Origin: Pseudomonas sp. FP453
Lineage (GTDB): Bacteria; Pseudomonadota; Gammaproteobacteria; Pseudomonadales; Pseudomonadaceae
Assembly: GCF_030687495.1 (NCBI RefSeq)
Contig: NZ_CP117435.1
Location: forward strand, 4,716,501-4,780,500
Length of the DNA stretch: 64,000 nucleotides
Reading direction: 5' to 3'
The notes under the pieces were generated by a model that saw nothing but the letters and a program-made list of their open reading frames with translations, was not told where the DNA came from and did no database searches. Numbering within the stretch: the first letter of the stretch is position 1; each line of letters starts with the position of its first letter. The position numbers and the translations under genes are program-made. Positions 41,383-51,522 of this stretch are shown piece by piece.

Positions 41383-42168
41383 TTACTGGGCGTCAGGCCC
41401 GTAAATGTCGAAGTTGAAGTACTTTTTCTCGATTTCTTTGTATTTGCCATTGGCACGGATCGCGGCGATGGCAGCGTTGATGCGGTCCAGGTTTTCCTTG
41501 TCGCCTTTGCGTACCGCGATGCCAATGCCTTCGCCGAAGTATTTGACGTCAGTGAAGGACGGGCCCACGAATGCATAGCCTTTACCGGCGTCAGTCTTCA
41601 GGAAACCGTCTTCCAGCAGGGTGGCGTCGGCCACGGTACCGTCAAGACGACCGGCAGCCACGTCCAGGTAGATTTCGTTCTGGGTGCTGTAAGGAACGAT
41701 GGTGGCGCCTTTTGGAGCCAGCACTTCCTTGGCAAAACGATCGTGGATCGAACCGCGCTGCACGCCGATTTTCTTGTCTTTGAGCTCAACCAGGCTGTCG
41801 CTGACCGCAACGCCTTCCTTCATCACTAGGCGCGCCGGGCTCAGGTAGTAGCGGTTGGTGAAGTCCACGGACTTCTTGCGGTCGTCAGTAATGGACATGG
41901 ACGACAGGATCGCGTCGATCTTGCGCACTTTGAGTGCCGGGATCAGGCCGTCGAATTCTTGCTCGACCCAGGTGCACTTGACCTTCATCTCTTCGCACAG
42001 GGCGTTGCCGATGTCGTAGTCAAAACCCACGATGCTGCCATCCGGCGCCTTCGAGGCAAACGGAGGGTAAGCCGCTTCGATACCAATTTTCAGAGGCTTG
42101 CCTTCAGCGAAAGCCTGCATGGACAGCACGGACAGCGCCAGGGCGCCCAACAGCACGAGTTTCTTCAT
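41383..42168 (-). CDS. aotJ: arginine/ornithine periplasmic binding protein AotJ
   Basis: This 261-residue solute-binding protein has a signal peptide ([21 protein letters not shown], cleavage after AFA) and the SBP family 3 fold: [54 protein letters not shown]. It delivers arginine and ornithine to AotQMP. Start 42168 places the signal peptide correctly; the 17 upstream codons are not needed. Confidence 0.94.
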   Translation of the reverse strand: MKKLVLLGALALSVLSMQAFAEGKPLKIGIEAAYPPFASKAPDGSIVGFDYDIGNALCEEMKVKCTWVEQEFDGLIPALKVRKIDAILSSMSITDDRKKSVDFTNRYYLSPARLVMKEGVAVSDSLVELKDKKIGVQRGSIHDRFAKEVLAPKGATIVPYSTQNEIYLDVAAGRLDGTVADATLLEDGFLKTDAGKGYAFVGPSFTDVKYFGEGIGIAVRKGDKENLDRINAAIAAIRANGKYKEIEKKYFNFDIYGPDAQ

Positions 42169-42689
42169 CTTGGGACTCCATCGGTATGGGGCAAAACAGC
42201 AGTATGAGCCATGGCCCACGATGCGACATAAGGGAAACCGAATTGCGGTGCTGCGTCCTACACCGATTCAACACCGGAGACGACGAGCGAGTGATCGGCA
42301 TTCTAACGACAGGCCGGAAGCCGATATTTCCTCAATGCGACAACAATTTACAGAAGCACTGAGAAAGCGGTTTCAGCACATTGACAACCCCTGGATTTTA
42401 TGCAGAGGCAAAAGACATTAAACCTATAGACGCTGCAAATTGCGGGCCTATTATTCGCAAACCCTTCTAGCACGGCAAGTCTGGCGTTTAATCTTATTTG
42501 CGGGGGTGTCTAAAACGCGGCTTTTCGGGGCACAGGTGTAGCACATTGCCTCATGTTTGGGCGTTGGGTTACACATTTAGGGTGGGCGGTAACATTCAGA
42601 AATGTCCTACGAGAGAAACCGATATTTATTGGGTTGGGGTTATAGGGATCTGTCAGAGCACCGTCAGCATTGATGGGCAATGCATCCCC
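42169..42689. other. aot upstream region
   Basis: 521 bp without a gene; it holds the aot promoter and the ArgR-type sites listed separately. From 42390 onward no structure is recognisable until the REPIN. Confidence 0.35.
42327..42386 (-). promoter_or_regulatory. candidate ArgR sites upstream of aotJ
   Basis: TGTCGCATTGAGGAAA (42342-42327, minus strand) fits TGTCGC-N8-AA. A weaker TGTCAATGTGCTGAAA lies 44 bp further upstream (42386-42371). Both point toward aotJ. Confidence 0.55.
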
Positions 42690-42781
42690 ATGTGGGAGCT
42701 GGCTTGCCTGCGATGGCGGTCATTCAGCTGGCAGATGTGTAGCTGACCCACCGCTATCGCAGGCAAGCCAGCTCCCACAGT
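42690..42781. repeat. REPIN (GCTGG type)
   Basis: TGTGGGAGCTGGCTTGCCTG paired with its reverse complement, between the acsA terminator and the aot upstream region. Confidence 0.9.
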
Positions 42782-42807
42782 TGATCTCCATTGGTGTTGA
42801 GATCCCA

Positions 42808-42850
42808 CAAAAAAGCCCCACCCGGCTTACACCGGATGGGGCTATTTTTG
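42808..42850 (-). terminator. bidirectional terminator of acsA
   Basis: AAAAAAGCCCCACCCGG-CTTACA-CCGGATGGGGCTATTTTT: a 12-bp stem with one mismatch, A6 on the left for leftward transcripts and T5 on the right. Confidence 0.88.
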
Positions 42851-42861
42851 ACTATCGCGCC

Positions 42862-44817
42862 TTACGCGACGTTCATGGTCTTGTGCGTTTCAATCAGATG
42901 CGCCACCACGCCCGGGTCCGCCAGGGTGGAAATATCTCCCAGCCCGTCATATTCAGCCGTGGCAATCTTGCGCAGGATCCGCCGCATGATTTTCCCCGAC
43001 CGCGTCTTCGGCAAGCCCGGCGCCCACTGGATCACGTCCGGCGAAGCAATCGGCCCGATCTCCTTGCGCACCCAGTTTTTCAACTCCAGGCGCAGCGCTT
43101 CGTTCGGCTCTTCACCATTCTTGAGGGTGACATACACATAGATGCCCTGGCCCTTGATGTCATGCGGCACACCGACCACCGCCGCTTCGGCGACTTTCGG
43201 GTGAGCCACCATGGCACTTTCGATCTCGGCGGTGCCCATGCGGTGGCCGGACACGTTCAACACGTCATCCACACGCCCGGTGATCCACCAGTAGCCGTCT
43301 TCGTCGCGACGGGCGCCGTCACCCGTGAAGTACATGCCACGGAAGGTCTTGAAGTAGGTATCGACAAACCGGTCATGGTCGCCGTACAGGGTGCGCGCCT
43401 GGCCCGGCCACGAGTCGAGAATCACCAGGTTGCCTTCGGCGGCGCCTTCGATGATGTTGCCCAGGTTGTCCACCAGTGCTGGCACCACGCCAAAGAACGG
43501 CCGCGCCGCCGAACCCGGCTTGAGCGCATGGGCGCCCGGTAGCGGGCTCATCAGGGTGGCGCCGGTCTCGGTCTGCCACCAGGTGTCAACGATCGGGCAA
43601 CGGGATTGGCCGACGTTCTTGTAGTACCAGTCCCACGCTTCCGGGTTGATCGGCTCACCCACCGAACCCAGCAGGCGCAAGCTGCTGCCGTCCACGCCTT
43701 CGCAGGCGGCGGTGCCGGAAGCCATCATTGCGCGAATCGCGGTCGGTGCGGTGTAGAGGATATTGACCTTGTGCTTGTCGACGATCTTGCCTACGCGGGT
43801 GATGTCCGGGTAGTTCGGCACGCCTTCGAACAGCAGCGTGGTCGCGCCATTGGCCAGCGGGCCGTAGACGATATAGGTGTGGCCGGTGACCCAGCCGACG
43901 TCGGCGGTGCACCAGTAGATCTCGCCCGGGCGGTAGTCGAATACGCGCTCGTGGGTCAGGGCCGCGTAAAGCAGGTAGCCGCCGGTGGTGTGCTGCACGC
44001 CCTTCGGCTTGCCGGTGGAGCCGGAGGTATACAGGATGAACAGGGCTTCTTCGGCGCCCATCTCTTTAGGCGCGCAAACGGTGCCGGCCACTTTCATCAG
44101 GTCTTCGTACCAGATGTCGCGATGCTGGTTCCACTTGATCGCGCCATTGGTGCGCTTGCACACGATGACTTTCTGGATGCTGTTGGTTTCCGGGTTGGTC
44201 AGGGCGTCGTCGACGTTGGCCTTCAACGGAATCTTCTTACCGGCGCGGATGCCTTCGTCAGCGGTGATCACTACCTTCGACTTACAGTCGATGATGCGAC
44301 CGGCCAGGGCTTCCGGCGAGAAACCGCCAAATACCACGGAGTGAATCGCACCGATGCGGGTACACGCCAACATGGCGACCACGGCTTCGGGGATCATCGG
44401 CATATAGATAGTCACCACGTCGCCGCGATGCACATCCTGGCCGCGCAAGGCGTTGGCGAACTTGCAGACTTCTTCATGCAGCTCGCGGTAGGTGATGGTG
44501 CGGCTTTCGGAAGGGTCATCGCCTTCCCAGATGATGGCTGCCTGGTCGCCACGTTCGGCGAGGTGACGGTCCAGGCAGTTGTAGGAAACGTTCAGGGTGC
44601 CATCGGCAAACCACTTGATATCGACATGGTGATCGTCGAACGAGGTCTGCTTCACCGCGGTGAAAGGCTTGACCCAGTCAAGGCGCTTGGCTTGCTCACG
44701 CCAGAAGCCATCGGGGTTGACCACCGACTGCTGGTACATGGCCTTGTAGGTCGCCTCGTCGGTCAGCGTGTTGGCTGCTACTTCGGGGCGAACGGGGTAC
44801 AGGGAAGCCGCACTCAT
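42862..44817 (-). CDS. acsA: acetyl-CoA synthetase
   Basis: This 651-residue AMP-forming enzyme activates acetate to acetyl-CoA. Motifs: [20 protein letters not shown] (P-loop-like A3), [29 protein letters not shown], and [11 protein letters not shown] near the C-terminus, whose lysine is the acetylation target in studied homologues. GAGGTAAGAAAG precedes ATG 44817. It lies next to aotJ as in P. aeruginosa (PA0887/PA0888). Confidence 0.97.
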   Translation of the reverse strand: MSAASLYPVRPEVAANTLTDEATYKAMYQQSVVNPDGFWREQAKRLDWVKPFTAVKQTSFDDHHVDIKWFADGTLNVSYNCLDRHLAERGDQAAIIWEGDDPSESRTITYRELHEEVCKFANALRGQDVHRGDVVTIYMPMIPEAVVAMLACTRIGAIHSVVFGGFSPEALAGRIIDCKSKVVITADEGIRAGKKIPLKANVDDALTNPETNSIQKVIVCKRTNGAIKWNQHRDIWYEDLMKVAGTVCAPKEMGAEEALFILYTSGSTGKPKGVQHTTGGYLLYAALTHERVFDYRPGEIYWCTADVGWVTGHTYIVYGPLANGATTLLFEGVPNYPDITRVGKIVDKHKVNILYTAPTAIRAMMASGTAACEGVDGSSLRLLGSVGEPINPEAWDWYYKNVGQSRCPIVDTWWQTETGATLMSPLPGAHALKPGSAARPFFGVVPALVDNLGNIIEGAAEGNLVILDSWPGQARTLYGDHDRFVDTYFKTFRGMYFTGDGARRDEDGYWWITGRVDDVLNVSGHRMGTAEIESAMVAHPKVAEAAVVGVPHDIKGQGIYVYVTLKNGEEPNEALRLELKNWVRKEIGPIASPDVIQWAPGLPKTRSGKIMRRILRKIATAEYDGLGDISTLADPGVVAHLIETHKTMNVA

Positions 44818-45214
44818 CTTTCTTACCTCGGTGACAATAGTTGTTTTTGTATGCCCTGTTGTAGCCGGGGCTGCCCCATAGAACCATTCGACGATGGTAG
44901 TAACAAGCCCCTACATTTTGCCCTGCTATCTGCTTGGGCGGCTCTGGCCCGCGGCCCGTGGCGCTTTGCGCGCAGATGAAAAAAGCTTTACCACGGGATT
45001 GTTACAAAAACCGCCAACAGTGTTTATCAAAAGCACGGGTATATGAATATAACCCGCAGGCCTAGAATCACTTCCGCCAACACAGGCACTGTGATTAACA
45101 CCGTAACAGCCCCCACGAAGGCAACGTTAATCCGAAACAACCAACCCTAAGTTACACACGCGGCCTCACAAAGGCCCCGTGACCCCTTTCGCCCTGAATA
45201 AGGTAAATAAAGAA
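44818..45214. other. acsA / DUF2790 divergent intergenic region
   Basis: 397 bp without a gene. A palindrome ACCAT-TCGACG-ATGGT at 44883-44898 lies about 70 bp upstream of acsA and could be an operator. A small hairpin GGCCT-CACAA-AGGCC lies near 45160. No confident promoter hexamers. Confidence 0.35.
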
Positions 45215-45484
45215 ATGAAAGCTCTAGTAGTTATGGCCCTCAGCAGCTTGTGCGCCACCGCCGCCCTGGCCGACGAAGCCCCGACTGACGTAGCTAGCCG
45301 CAACGCGCCGATTGTTGAAGACTACACTTACAGCACCCACCTGGACGTGGCGAAAGTATTGTCCATGAGCAGCATTCCCGAAGTCTGCGAAGTTGTACCG
45401 GTGAAAATGGAATATGAAGATTCGCAAGGTCAGCGTCATATTCTTAATTACCATGTAATGGGTAATGGTTGCTCTAACGGATAA
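45215..45484 (+). CDS. DUF2790 small secreted protein
   Basis: This 89-residue protein has a signal peptide (MKALVVMALSSLCATAALA, cleaved before DEAP). The mature part has the DUF2790 pattern DYTYSTHLDVAKVLSMSS, CEVVPVKMEYEDSQG and GNGC, with two cysteines that could form a disulfide. These are small periplasmic proteins found mainly in Pseudomonas, function unknown, some responsive to copper. Start 45215 is chosen to begin at the signal peptide. Confidence 0.85.
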   Translation: MKALVVMALSSLCATAALADEAPTDVASRNAPIVEDYTYSTHLDVAKVLSMSSIPEVCEVVPVKMEYEDSQGQRHILNYHVMGNGCSNG

Positions 45485-45520
45485 CAACTTAGTTAGTGTG
45501 AACTGAACCTGATCCTACTC

Positions 45521-45544
45521 GCCGCAAGAAATCGTTCTTGCGGC
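45521..45544. repeat. perfect hairpin downstream of DUF2790 gene
   Basis: GCCGCAAGAA-ATCG-TTCTTGCGGC, 10-bp arms with a tetraloop, 37 bp after the stop. It has no T-tract, so its role as a terminator is uncertain. Confidence 0.5.
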
Positions 45545-45578
45545 AAAGAACCCGCCACAGAAACACCGCGATCCCCCT

Positions 45579-45606
45579 GTGGGAGCTGGCTTGCCTGCGA
45601 TGGCAA
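45579..45606 (+). repeat. solitary REP sequence
   Basis: A single GTGGGAGCTGGCTTGCCTGCGATGGC unit without an inverted partner, in contrast to the paired REPINs elsewhere. Confidence 0.8.
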
Positions 45607-45784
45607 TTTCAGCCATGCACCCCCTATAAAGCCCTCCCCCGCCAGCCCTACAGAATCCCTCCCGCCGTCCGTCAAAAAAATCCAACCCCAGCAAAGCCTT
45701 ATAAACCCGCACTCTGGCTCAAATAGCAGGCTTTTTGTCTGCGATCCGAGACCATCCGCCGCAACACAAACCCAATTTTTTCCC

Positions 45785-46050
45785 TATAATGCGCGGGTAA
45801 ATCGGGCCTGCAATATCCCTTTACACTGGGATGAAGAGCCAGACCTGAGGCCCCGCTGGAGCAAACACCTACCGCTCCGCCCCTCTAGCCTCAAGCAGAG
45901 CACCCGTAACGCAATTTCCGTTTAATGCCTGCGCGAGCTGTTGCAAGAAACGATTCCTTAAGATCCACCGCGGCCTCTGGGCCGTGTGAACACCCAACCA
46001 TCCGGTTTCACACGGGCACCTTTGAGCCCTCACGCAGGAGACGACACGTC
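45785..46050 (+). promoter_or_regulatory. nrdB promoter and long 5' leader
   Basis: TATAAT at 45785-45790 is a perfect -10, but the region 17 bp upstream has no good -35. If used, it gives a leader of about 250 nt before nrdB, containing several GC-rich complementary segments (GGCCTGCAATATCCC / GGGAT, GCCAGACCTGAGGCC). No long frame exists in it. No known riboswitch is recognised. Confidence 0.5.
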
Positions 46051-47301
46051 ATGCTGAGCTGGGACGAATTCGACAAAGAAGAAGACGGCGAAGTAGCCAC
46101 CAAAGGCGCCAACGCCGGCCACGCCACCGAAGCCAACATGGACCGCCTCGACGGTGCCGGCGCTGCTGCCGCCGTGGAAGCGCGCGCAGTCACCGCCAAC
46201 GACTCCGCCGCGATCGTGCGCGCCAAGGCTGCCCTCGACAAACTCGACATCGCCGAAGGCCTCGCCGAACTCGAAGGCGCCTCCGCCCGTGTCGCCGTTG
46301 ACGAAAAGCGCATGATCAACTGCCGCGCCGACCTCAACCAACTCGTGCCGTTCAAGTACGACTGGGCCTGGCAGAAGTACCTCGACGGCTGCGCCAACCA
46401 CTGGATGCCGCAAGAGGTCAACATGACCGCCGACATCGCCCTGTGGAAAAACCCCGAAGGCCTGACCGACGACGAGCGTCGCATCGTCATGCGCAACCTG
46501 GGCTTCTTCTCCACCGCCGACTCCCTGGTCGCGAACAACCTGGTGCTGGCCGTATACCGCCTGATCACCAACCCGGAGTGCCGCCAGTACATCCTGCGCC
46601 AGGCCTTCGAAGAGGCCATCCACACCCACGCCTACCAGTACTGCATCGAATCCCTGGCCATGGATGAAGGCGAGATCTTCAACATGTACCACGAGATTCC
46701 ATCGGTGGCGAAAAAAGCCGCCTGGGGCCTGAAGTACACCCGTTCGATCTCCGATCCGAAGTTCGAAACCGGCACCGTCGACACCGACAAAGAGCTGCTG
46801 CGCAACCTGGTCGCCTACTACTGCGTCCTCGAAGGCATCTTCTTCTACTGCGGCTTCACCCAGATCCTGTCCATGGGCCGCCGCAACAAGATGACCGGCG
46901 TGGCCGAGCAGTTCCAGTACATCCTGCGCGACGAGTCGATGCACCTGAACTTCGGTATCGACGTGATCAACCAGATCAAAATCGAAAACCCACACCTGTG
47001 GGATGCCGAGATGAAGGAAGAAGCGACCCAGATGATCCTGCAAGGGACCCAGCTGGAAATCGAATACGCCCGCGACACCATGCCGCGCGGCGTACTGGGC
47101 ATGAACGCCGCGATGATGGAGGACTACCTCAAGTTCATCGCCAACCGTCGCCTGTCGCAGATTGGCTTGAAGGAAGAATACCCAGGGACGACCAACCCGT
47201 TCCCGTGGATGAGCGAGATCATGGACTTGAAGAAAGAGAAAAACTTCTTCGAAACCCGTGTGATCGAGTATCAAACTGGTGGTGCGCTGAGCTGGGATTG
47301 A
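46051..47301 (+). CDS. nrdB: ribonucleotide reductase beta subunit (class Ia)
   Basis: This 416-residue subunit holds the diiron-tyrosyl radical cofactor that drives dNTP synthesis with NrdA. Metal-ligand segments are visible: [25 protein letters not shown] (EExxH) and [11 protein letters not shown] (ExxH). An N-terminal A-rich extension of ~85 residues precedes the conserved core. Start 46051 has GCAGGAG upstream; the 42 upstream codons are in the leader. nrdA is not adjacent on this side: upstream lie the leader and a DUF2790 gene. Confidence 0.96.
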   Translation: MLSWDEFDKEEDGEVATKGANAGHATEANMDRLDGAGAAAAVEARAVTANDSAAIVRAKAALDKLDIAEGLAELEGASARVAVDEKRMINCRADLNQLVPFKYDWAWQKYLDGCANHWMPQEVNMTADIALWKNPEGLTDDERRIVMRNLGFFSTADSLVANNLVLAVYRLITNPECRQYILRQAFEEAIHTHAYQYCIESLAMDEGEIFNMYHEIPSVAKKAAWGLKYTRSISDPKFETGTVDTDKELLRNLVAYYCVLEGIFFYCGFTQILSMGRRNKMTGVAEQFQYILRDESMHLNFGIDVINQIKIENPHLWDAEMKEEATQMILQGTQLEIEYARDTMPRGVLGMNAAMMEDYLKFIANRRLSQIGLKEEYPGTTNPFPWMSEIMDLKKEKNFFETRVIEYQTGGALSWD

Positions 47302-47324
47302 TTCCTGAGCCAAGCAGCATCCAG

Positions 47325-47352
47325 AAGCCCTGACTTGTTCAGGGCTTTTTTA
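47325..47352 (+). terminator. nrdB Rho-independent terminator
   Basis: AGCCCTGA-CTTGT-TCAGGGCT stem followed by T6, 24 bp after the nrdB stop. Confidence 0.92.
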
Positions 47353-47540
47353 TGCCCCGTGTTTGGCCATTTCTTGAAGCACATCGCACCAGGCACTTGG
47401 TTCAGAAGGGTTCGGATCGCACCAGCAATGCTGTAGCCTTGTGCCCCAATTGCCATCAGCGATTGATACGTGAGCAAACGCTTGCTGTCACAGCTGATGT
47501 ACTCAAAAAAATACTAGATAGGACCGAGGCCAACCCGTGA
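47352..47540 (+). pseudogene. HNH endonuclease C-terminal remnant
   Basis: A 62-residue frame begins at the end of the nrdB terminator. It reads LEAHRTRHLVQKG, SNAVALCPNCHQRLI: the second half of an HNH domain, normally EAHHI...N...LCPNCH. The catalytic His of the HH pair is replaced by Arg and the N-terminal part is missing, so it is almost certainly inactive. Its stop overlaps the GTG start of the HAD gene (GTGA), so translation could still feed that gene. It may be annotated as a small CDS. Confidence 0.55.
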
Positions 47541-48193
47541 ACCCAGACATGCTCGAAGCCGGCCCCGCTGACGCCAAAGTACTTTCCGTCTTTGACTTCG
47601 ACGGCACCCTGACCCACCACGACAGTTTTGTGCCGTTCCTCAAGTTTGCCTTTGGCAAGGCTGAATTCTGCCGGCGCATGGTGAAGCTCGCGGTGCCAGG
47701 GCTGCGGTTTTTGTTGCGGCTGACCAGCCGGGATGAGTTGAAGGCGCAGTTGATCCGCACCTTTATGACTGGCGTCGAGAAGGCTTGGGTGCAGCAGCAG
47801 GCGCAGGCCTATTGCCAGGCGTATTGGAACAAGTTGATGCGCCCGAGCGGCTTGCAGTCGGTGGCGGATGAGTTGAAGTCTGGAGCGGTGGTGACACTGT
47901 GCTCGGCATCCCCGGCGCTGGTGTTGCAGCCGTTTGCCGATCGCCTGGGGATCAAGTTGATTGGCACCGAGCTTGAGGTGGTCGACGGGGTGTTGACCGG
48001 CAAGCTCACCGGGAATAATTGCCGGTGTGAAAACAAGGTGCTGCGCCTTGAAGCGGTGTATGGGGACCTGGGGGAATATCGGCTCAGGGCCTGGGGTGAT
48101 ACGCGCGGGGATCGGGAGTTGCTGGCGGCGGCGCAGGATGCGCATTTTCGACATTTTCATACAAAGAAGAAGCGGGTTCGGCTGCAGCGGTGA
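47537..48193 (+). CDS. HAD-IB family phosphatase
   Basis: This is a 218-residue SerB-like HAD hydrolase. Motif I is VFDFDGTLTHHD (nucleophile and acid Asp), motif II is TLCSASP, and motif III/IV is AWGDTRGDRELL, which carries the Mg2+-binding Asp. The cap is the helical type between motifs I and II. The substrate is unknown. GTG 47537 has GAGG 8 nt upstream; ATG 47549 is the alternative. Family members act on phosphoserine, phosphoglycerol or similar small phosphates. Confidence 0.85.
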   Translation: MNPDMLEAGPADAKVLSVFDFDGTLTHHDSFVPFLKFAFGKAEFCRRMVKLAVPGLRFLLRLTSRDELKAQLIRTFMTGVEKAWVQQQAQAYCQAYWNKLMRPSGLQSVADELKSGAVVTLCSASPALVLQPFADRLGIKLIGTELEVVDGVLTGKLTGNNCRCENKVLRLEAVYGDLGEYRLRAWGDTRGDRELLAAAQDAHFRHFHTKKKRVRLQR

Positions 48194-48235
48194 TGCCAGT
48201 GGATAGGGTGGGCAAGAAGATTGAGTCGATCCCTT

Positions 48236-48267
48236 CGCAGCCTCGCTAGGGCTCGACAGCTCCCACA
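48236..48267. repeat. degenerate REP-like sequence
   Basis: CGCAGCCTCGCTAGGGCTCG followed by ACAGCTCCCACATTTG resembles another Pseudomonas REP class. It has no partner unit. Confidence 0.5.
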
Positions 48268-48342
48268 TTTGATAGCTTCTGTTGCTGATATTTGGGTGAA
48301 ATCCCGCTATTAATAGCGAAACCTCCCACGGACCCGAGCCCC

Positions 48343-49290
48343 ATGAAATTCGACACGGCCTATAGCCTGAGTCTCGATGAAAAGCTGTCGATCTACGACG
48401 TACGAGACCTGAATTTCGACGAAACCGCGGATTTCGACTCCGACAAGGACCGCTTCCTCTGCCCCAACGATGAATGCCGTGCAGCCTTCGATTCGGGCAA
48501 TGCGTTGAGCACCTTCAACGCAAAAAACGTCAACTACCAGCGCACGCCGCACTTCAAGAACAAGACCGGCACCCGGCATATCGACGGCTGCCGTTATGCC
48601 AGCACGCACAAGTCCGCATCCGGTGAAAGTGACGACGAGCGCGAGGATAATTTCCCATCGGAATTTGTGCTCGTTCGCCGTCAGTACGAGCGCAAAGCCC
48701 TCGTCGCTGGCGCTGAAGGAAACACCCCGCAAGATCCAACGAAAGTTCCTTCAAGCCGCAGCACTGTCGCCCACACAGGCATTGAGACCACCCCGGACAA
48801 AACCAGCGTGTTCGCCCACCCGGTGGAATGCTACGTGTCGAATATCGACGACAAGGACAAGCTTAAAAGCATGCCCTTGAAGATCGGCGACCATACCGCG
48901 ACCTACTGGGCATTTTTCAAGAAGATCGAATACCTGCAAGACAACAAGGGCCTGATCTACTGGGGCAGGATCAAGGCGATCAAGGACTACACCAGCAGCT
49001 TTCGCATCGACTTCGAAAAGAAGGTGTGGCTCGACAAGAAGCCTTACTCGGTGAACGTCTACCTGAGTAAAAAACTGATCGAGAACTACCGCAAACGCAA
49101 AGCCTTCCTGGAGCAGATCAAGGCCGCAGCGGACAGTGAACAGCCGTTGTATTGCTTCTTTTACGGCGTGACACCGGAGCTGAAACAGGTGCCCAGCAAG
49201 AAGAATCCCGAACAGACGTTCGGGGTGTTCAGCGTCAACATCGAAAACCTCGACCACCTGATTATTCGGGAAGCGCCAGGGGTGGAATAA
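48343..49290 (+). CDS. protein with CoiA-like zinc ribbon, function unknown
   Basis: This is a 315-residue protein. Residues 38-85 read FLCPNDECRAAF, TPHFKNKTGTRHIDGCRY, with C40, C45, H70, H79 and C83. This resembles the N-terminal zinc-binding segment of CoiA-type proteins (C-x-C ... HF), whose C-terminal nuclease domain is not seen here. The C-terminal part (~160-315) is mixed alpha/beta with many K residues (IRKRKAFLEQIKAA type) and may bind nucleic acid. ATG 48343 is the family-like start but lacks a clear ribosome binding site. Neighbouring HNH remnant and SOS-controlled regulator hint at an accessory insertion. Confidence 0.6.
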   Translation: MKFDTAYSLSLDEKLSIYDVRDLNFDETADFDSDKDRFLCPNDECRAAFDSGNALSTFNAKNVNYQRTPHFKNKTGTRHIDGCRYASTHKSASGESDDEREDNFPSEFVLVRRQYERKALVAGAEGNTPQDPTKVPSSRSTVAHTGIETTPDKTSVFAHPVECYVSNIDDKDKLKSMPLKIGDHTATYWAFFKKIEYLQDNKGLIYWGRIKAIKDYTSSFRIDFEKKVWLDKKPYSVNVYLSKKLIENYRKRKAFLEQIKAAADSEQPLYCFFYGVTPELKQVPSKKNPEQTFGVFSVNIENLDHLIIREAPGVE

Positions 49291-49340
49291 CGACTCGCCG
49301 AGCCCATGAAAAAAATCCAGTTGATAGACGGTCAAAACAA

Positions 49341-49356
49341 CTGTACAAAAACACAG
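49341..49356 (+). promoter_or_regulatory. LexA (SOS) box
   Basis: CTGTACAAAAACACAG fits the LexA consensus CTGT-N8-ACAG exactly. It overlaps the region just upstream of a TATAGT -10-like hexamer (49357-49362) and lies 40 bp before the XRE gene. Confidence 0.8.
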
Positions 49357-49395
49357 TATAGTTTGCCCTCCCCCGTCAAACCCTGGAGAAACCCC

Positions 49396-49776
49396 ATGTC
49401 CTCCCTGGCAATGAGCTCTTCTGTAGAACAGCAGATCGTCCTGCACCAATTCACCGCCAAGCACAGCGCACAGGCCCGCGCGATGCTGGGCTGGAGCCGC
49501 GAAGACCTGGCCCGCCAGGCAGGTGTGGCGCTGGAAGCAGTGCAACGCTTTGAAAGCCACGCCGACGTGGAGGATGAAACCCGCTTGATCCTGGCGTTTC
49601 GGTTGGAAGCGGAAGGGCTGGTGTTCTTCCCGGGGTTTGCACCGGGGTGGGGGATGAATGTGCGCAAGCCTTGCGCCCCTCCTACACAACCCGCCGAGCC
49701 AGGCATCATCTCGCGGCTGATGGGTTCCACAGCGACATCCGTTGACTCCTCAGCCCCTCAGCCCAATGGGGCATAG
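49396..49776 (+). CDS. XRE-family regulator under SOS control
   Basis: This 126-residue protein has a Cro/C1-type HTH at ~20-75: ARAMLGWSREDLARQAGVAL then EAVQRFESHADVEDE. This is the usual XRE pattern. The C-terminal ~40 residues are P/S-rich and disordered. ATG 49396 follows GGAGAAACCCC. The LexA box upstream suggests induction by DNA damage. Targets are unknown. Confidence 0.85.
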   Translation: MSSLAMSSSVEQQIVLHQFTAKHSAQARAMLGWSREDLARQAGVALEAVQRFESHADVEDETRLILAFRLEAEGLVFFPGFAPGWGMNVRKPCAPPTQPAEPGIISRLMGSTATSVDSSAPQPNGA

Positions 49777-49901
49777 GATCCATCCGGATCAACCTGCAAA
49801 CCTCATCGCACGAGTGTAAGCCGTGGCGACGGAGAGTCTGTCGTTGCAGCGGCAGCAGCCAACACATTGTTTTTGGCACCTACCGTACATCTGCCTAACA
49901 C

Positions 49902-51392
49902 TCAAAGCACCGGTTTAAGCGCCACTTGAGCCGCCTGCTCATACCCATGTGCCACTGCGAGCAATGTGGCTTCGGACCTGTCGGTACCGAAAAAATATGC
50001 GCCAGTCGGCAGATTGTCATCATTCACTCCAGACGGGACAGTGATCCCTGCATACCCTGCTACTGCTACACCAAAGTAGATGTTGGTATCGAAGTCCGAC
50101 ACTATGGCGTCGAGATTTTCCTGTTTGATGGGGTCATCCACAGTGCGGCGAAAGTCCTCGATCAGTACGTCCCAATGCTCTTTGCGCTCTTGTGGGGTCA
50201 GGGTGGAGGCAACGATCTGCTTGAGCACCGGTTGGTGGTCCGTGCCAGAACCCTCCTCTTTGTCATTAAAGTCGATGAGTTTGGACAACGAGTTGTTCTT
50301 CAACCCCTGGCGACTGGCCAGGTAGGCATTCAGTTCTTCCTTCACGTCCGAGAGTAGCAACTCTTCATAGCGTGAAGCGTCTGCCAGGCGCAGGTTGAGC
50401 GGTATCAATACAGCGCCTTGCTCGCGAAGCACTTCCAGGGTTTTGCTGAATTGCGGGCTGTTCTCCACCGGCAGGTTTTCGCCATCCCTGGTAAACGTCG
50501 CGGGATAGCCGATACGTTTTCCCTTTAATGCGCCAGGCACCAGAAGTTTGGTGTAATCGATCCCAGGCGTTGTGCCCTGGCTTTCCGGGTCACCCGACAT
50601 AGCGTTGAGCATCAACGCAACATCATGGACTGAACGAGCCATTGGGCCGGGCGTATCCTGGCGCTGGCTGGCCGGGATGATTCCATTGCGATCCAGCAAG
50701 CCAACACTGGGTTTAAGCCCCACGATGCCATTAAACGCCGCCGGCACGATGATTGATCCATTGGTTTCGGCGCCAACGGCCAAGGGCGCCAACCCCGCAG
50801 CAACCGCCGCGGCGGAGCCGGAACTGGAGCCGCCGACGTCGGCGTCCGGGTGATGTGGGTTGCGGGTTTGCCCACCGCGACTGCTCCAGCCATCGGGGCC
50901 ACCGCGAAAACCGGCCAGTTCCGTCATATTGGTTTTGCCCAGGATCACCGCGCCCTGCTTGATCAAATACTCCACGAGTGTGGCATTCCTCCCGGCAGGT
51001 GCGCCCACCAGACCATTGGCGCCTGCACTGGTTTGCATGCCTGCGGTTTCAATAGTGTCCTTGAGTAAAACGGGAATGCCATGCAATGGCCCGCGCACCT
51101 TGCCACTGGCGCGCTCGCGATCCAACTCCCGCGCGCTCTCCAGTGCCTCGGGATTAAGCTCAATGACGGAACGTAGTTGCGGATCAAGCCGACGAATACG
51201 CTCTTGCAGAAAACCGACCAGATCGACCGAGGTCAACCCACCCGGCCGGGCCATCTGCTCACCCAGTTCGCGGACACTCAAGAATGCCGTACCGGGGGGA
51301 AGCGCTTTTGAGCCCGCGGGGGACGAACCTGTCACCGGCTGCTGAAAAGCCTGCTGGACAAACGAATACACGCCGTACGCAATACCAATCAT
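49902..51392 (-). CDS. amidase-signature enzyme
   Basis: This is a 496-residue amidase. The Ser-cisSer-Lys triad is visible: K in IPVLLKDTIETAG, the signature DVGGSSSGSAAAVAAGLAPL, and ETNGSIIVPAAFNGIVGLKP. It begins with a hydrophobic segment (MIGIAYGVYSFVQQAF), perhaps a membrane anchor or degenerate signal. Substrate unknown; relatives hydrolyse aliphatic or aromatic amides. It lies next to a shorter, non-catalytic relative on the same strand. Confidence 0.85.
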   Translation of the reverse strand: MIGIAYGVYSFVQQAFQQPVTGSSPAGSKALPPGTAFLSVRELGEQMARPGGLTSVDLVGFLQERIRRLDPQLRSVIELNPEALESARELDRERASGKVRGPLHGIPVLLKDTIETAGMQTSAGANGLVGAPAGRNATLVEYLIKQGAVILGKTNMTELAGFRGGPDGWSSRGGQTRNPHHPDADVGGSSSGSAAAVAAGLAPLAVGAETNGSIIVPAAFNGIVGLKPSVGLLDRNGIIPASQRQDTPGPMARSVHDVALMLNAMSGDPESQGTTPGIDYTKLLVPGALKGKRIGYPATFTRDGENLPVENSPQFSKTLEVLREQGAVLIPLNLRLADASRYEELLLSDVKEELNAYLASRQGLKNNSLSKLIDFNDKEEGSGTDHQPVLKQIVASTLTPQERKEHWDVLIEDFRRTVDDPIKQENLDAIVSDFDTNIYFGVAVAGYAGITVPSGVNDDNLPTGAYFFGTDRSEATLLAVAHGYEQAAQVALKPVL

Positions 51393-51522
51393 ACGTGCCT
51401 CCTGAGGGCAGACTTGACGAAGGATCAGTGTCGATCCGTGCGTCAGTCTAAGTACCCCAGCGTCTCCCTGGCGTTAAGCCCCCTGCCACTTCAGCGGTGA
51501 GAAGAATCAACGCAACCTGTAG

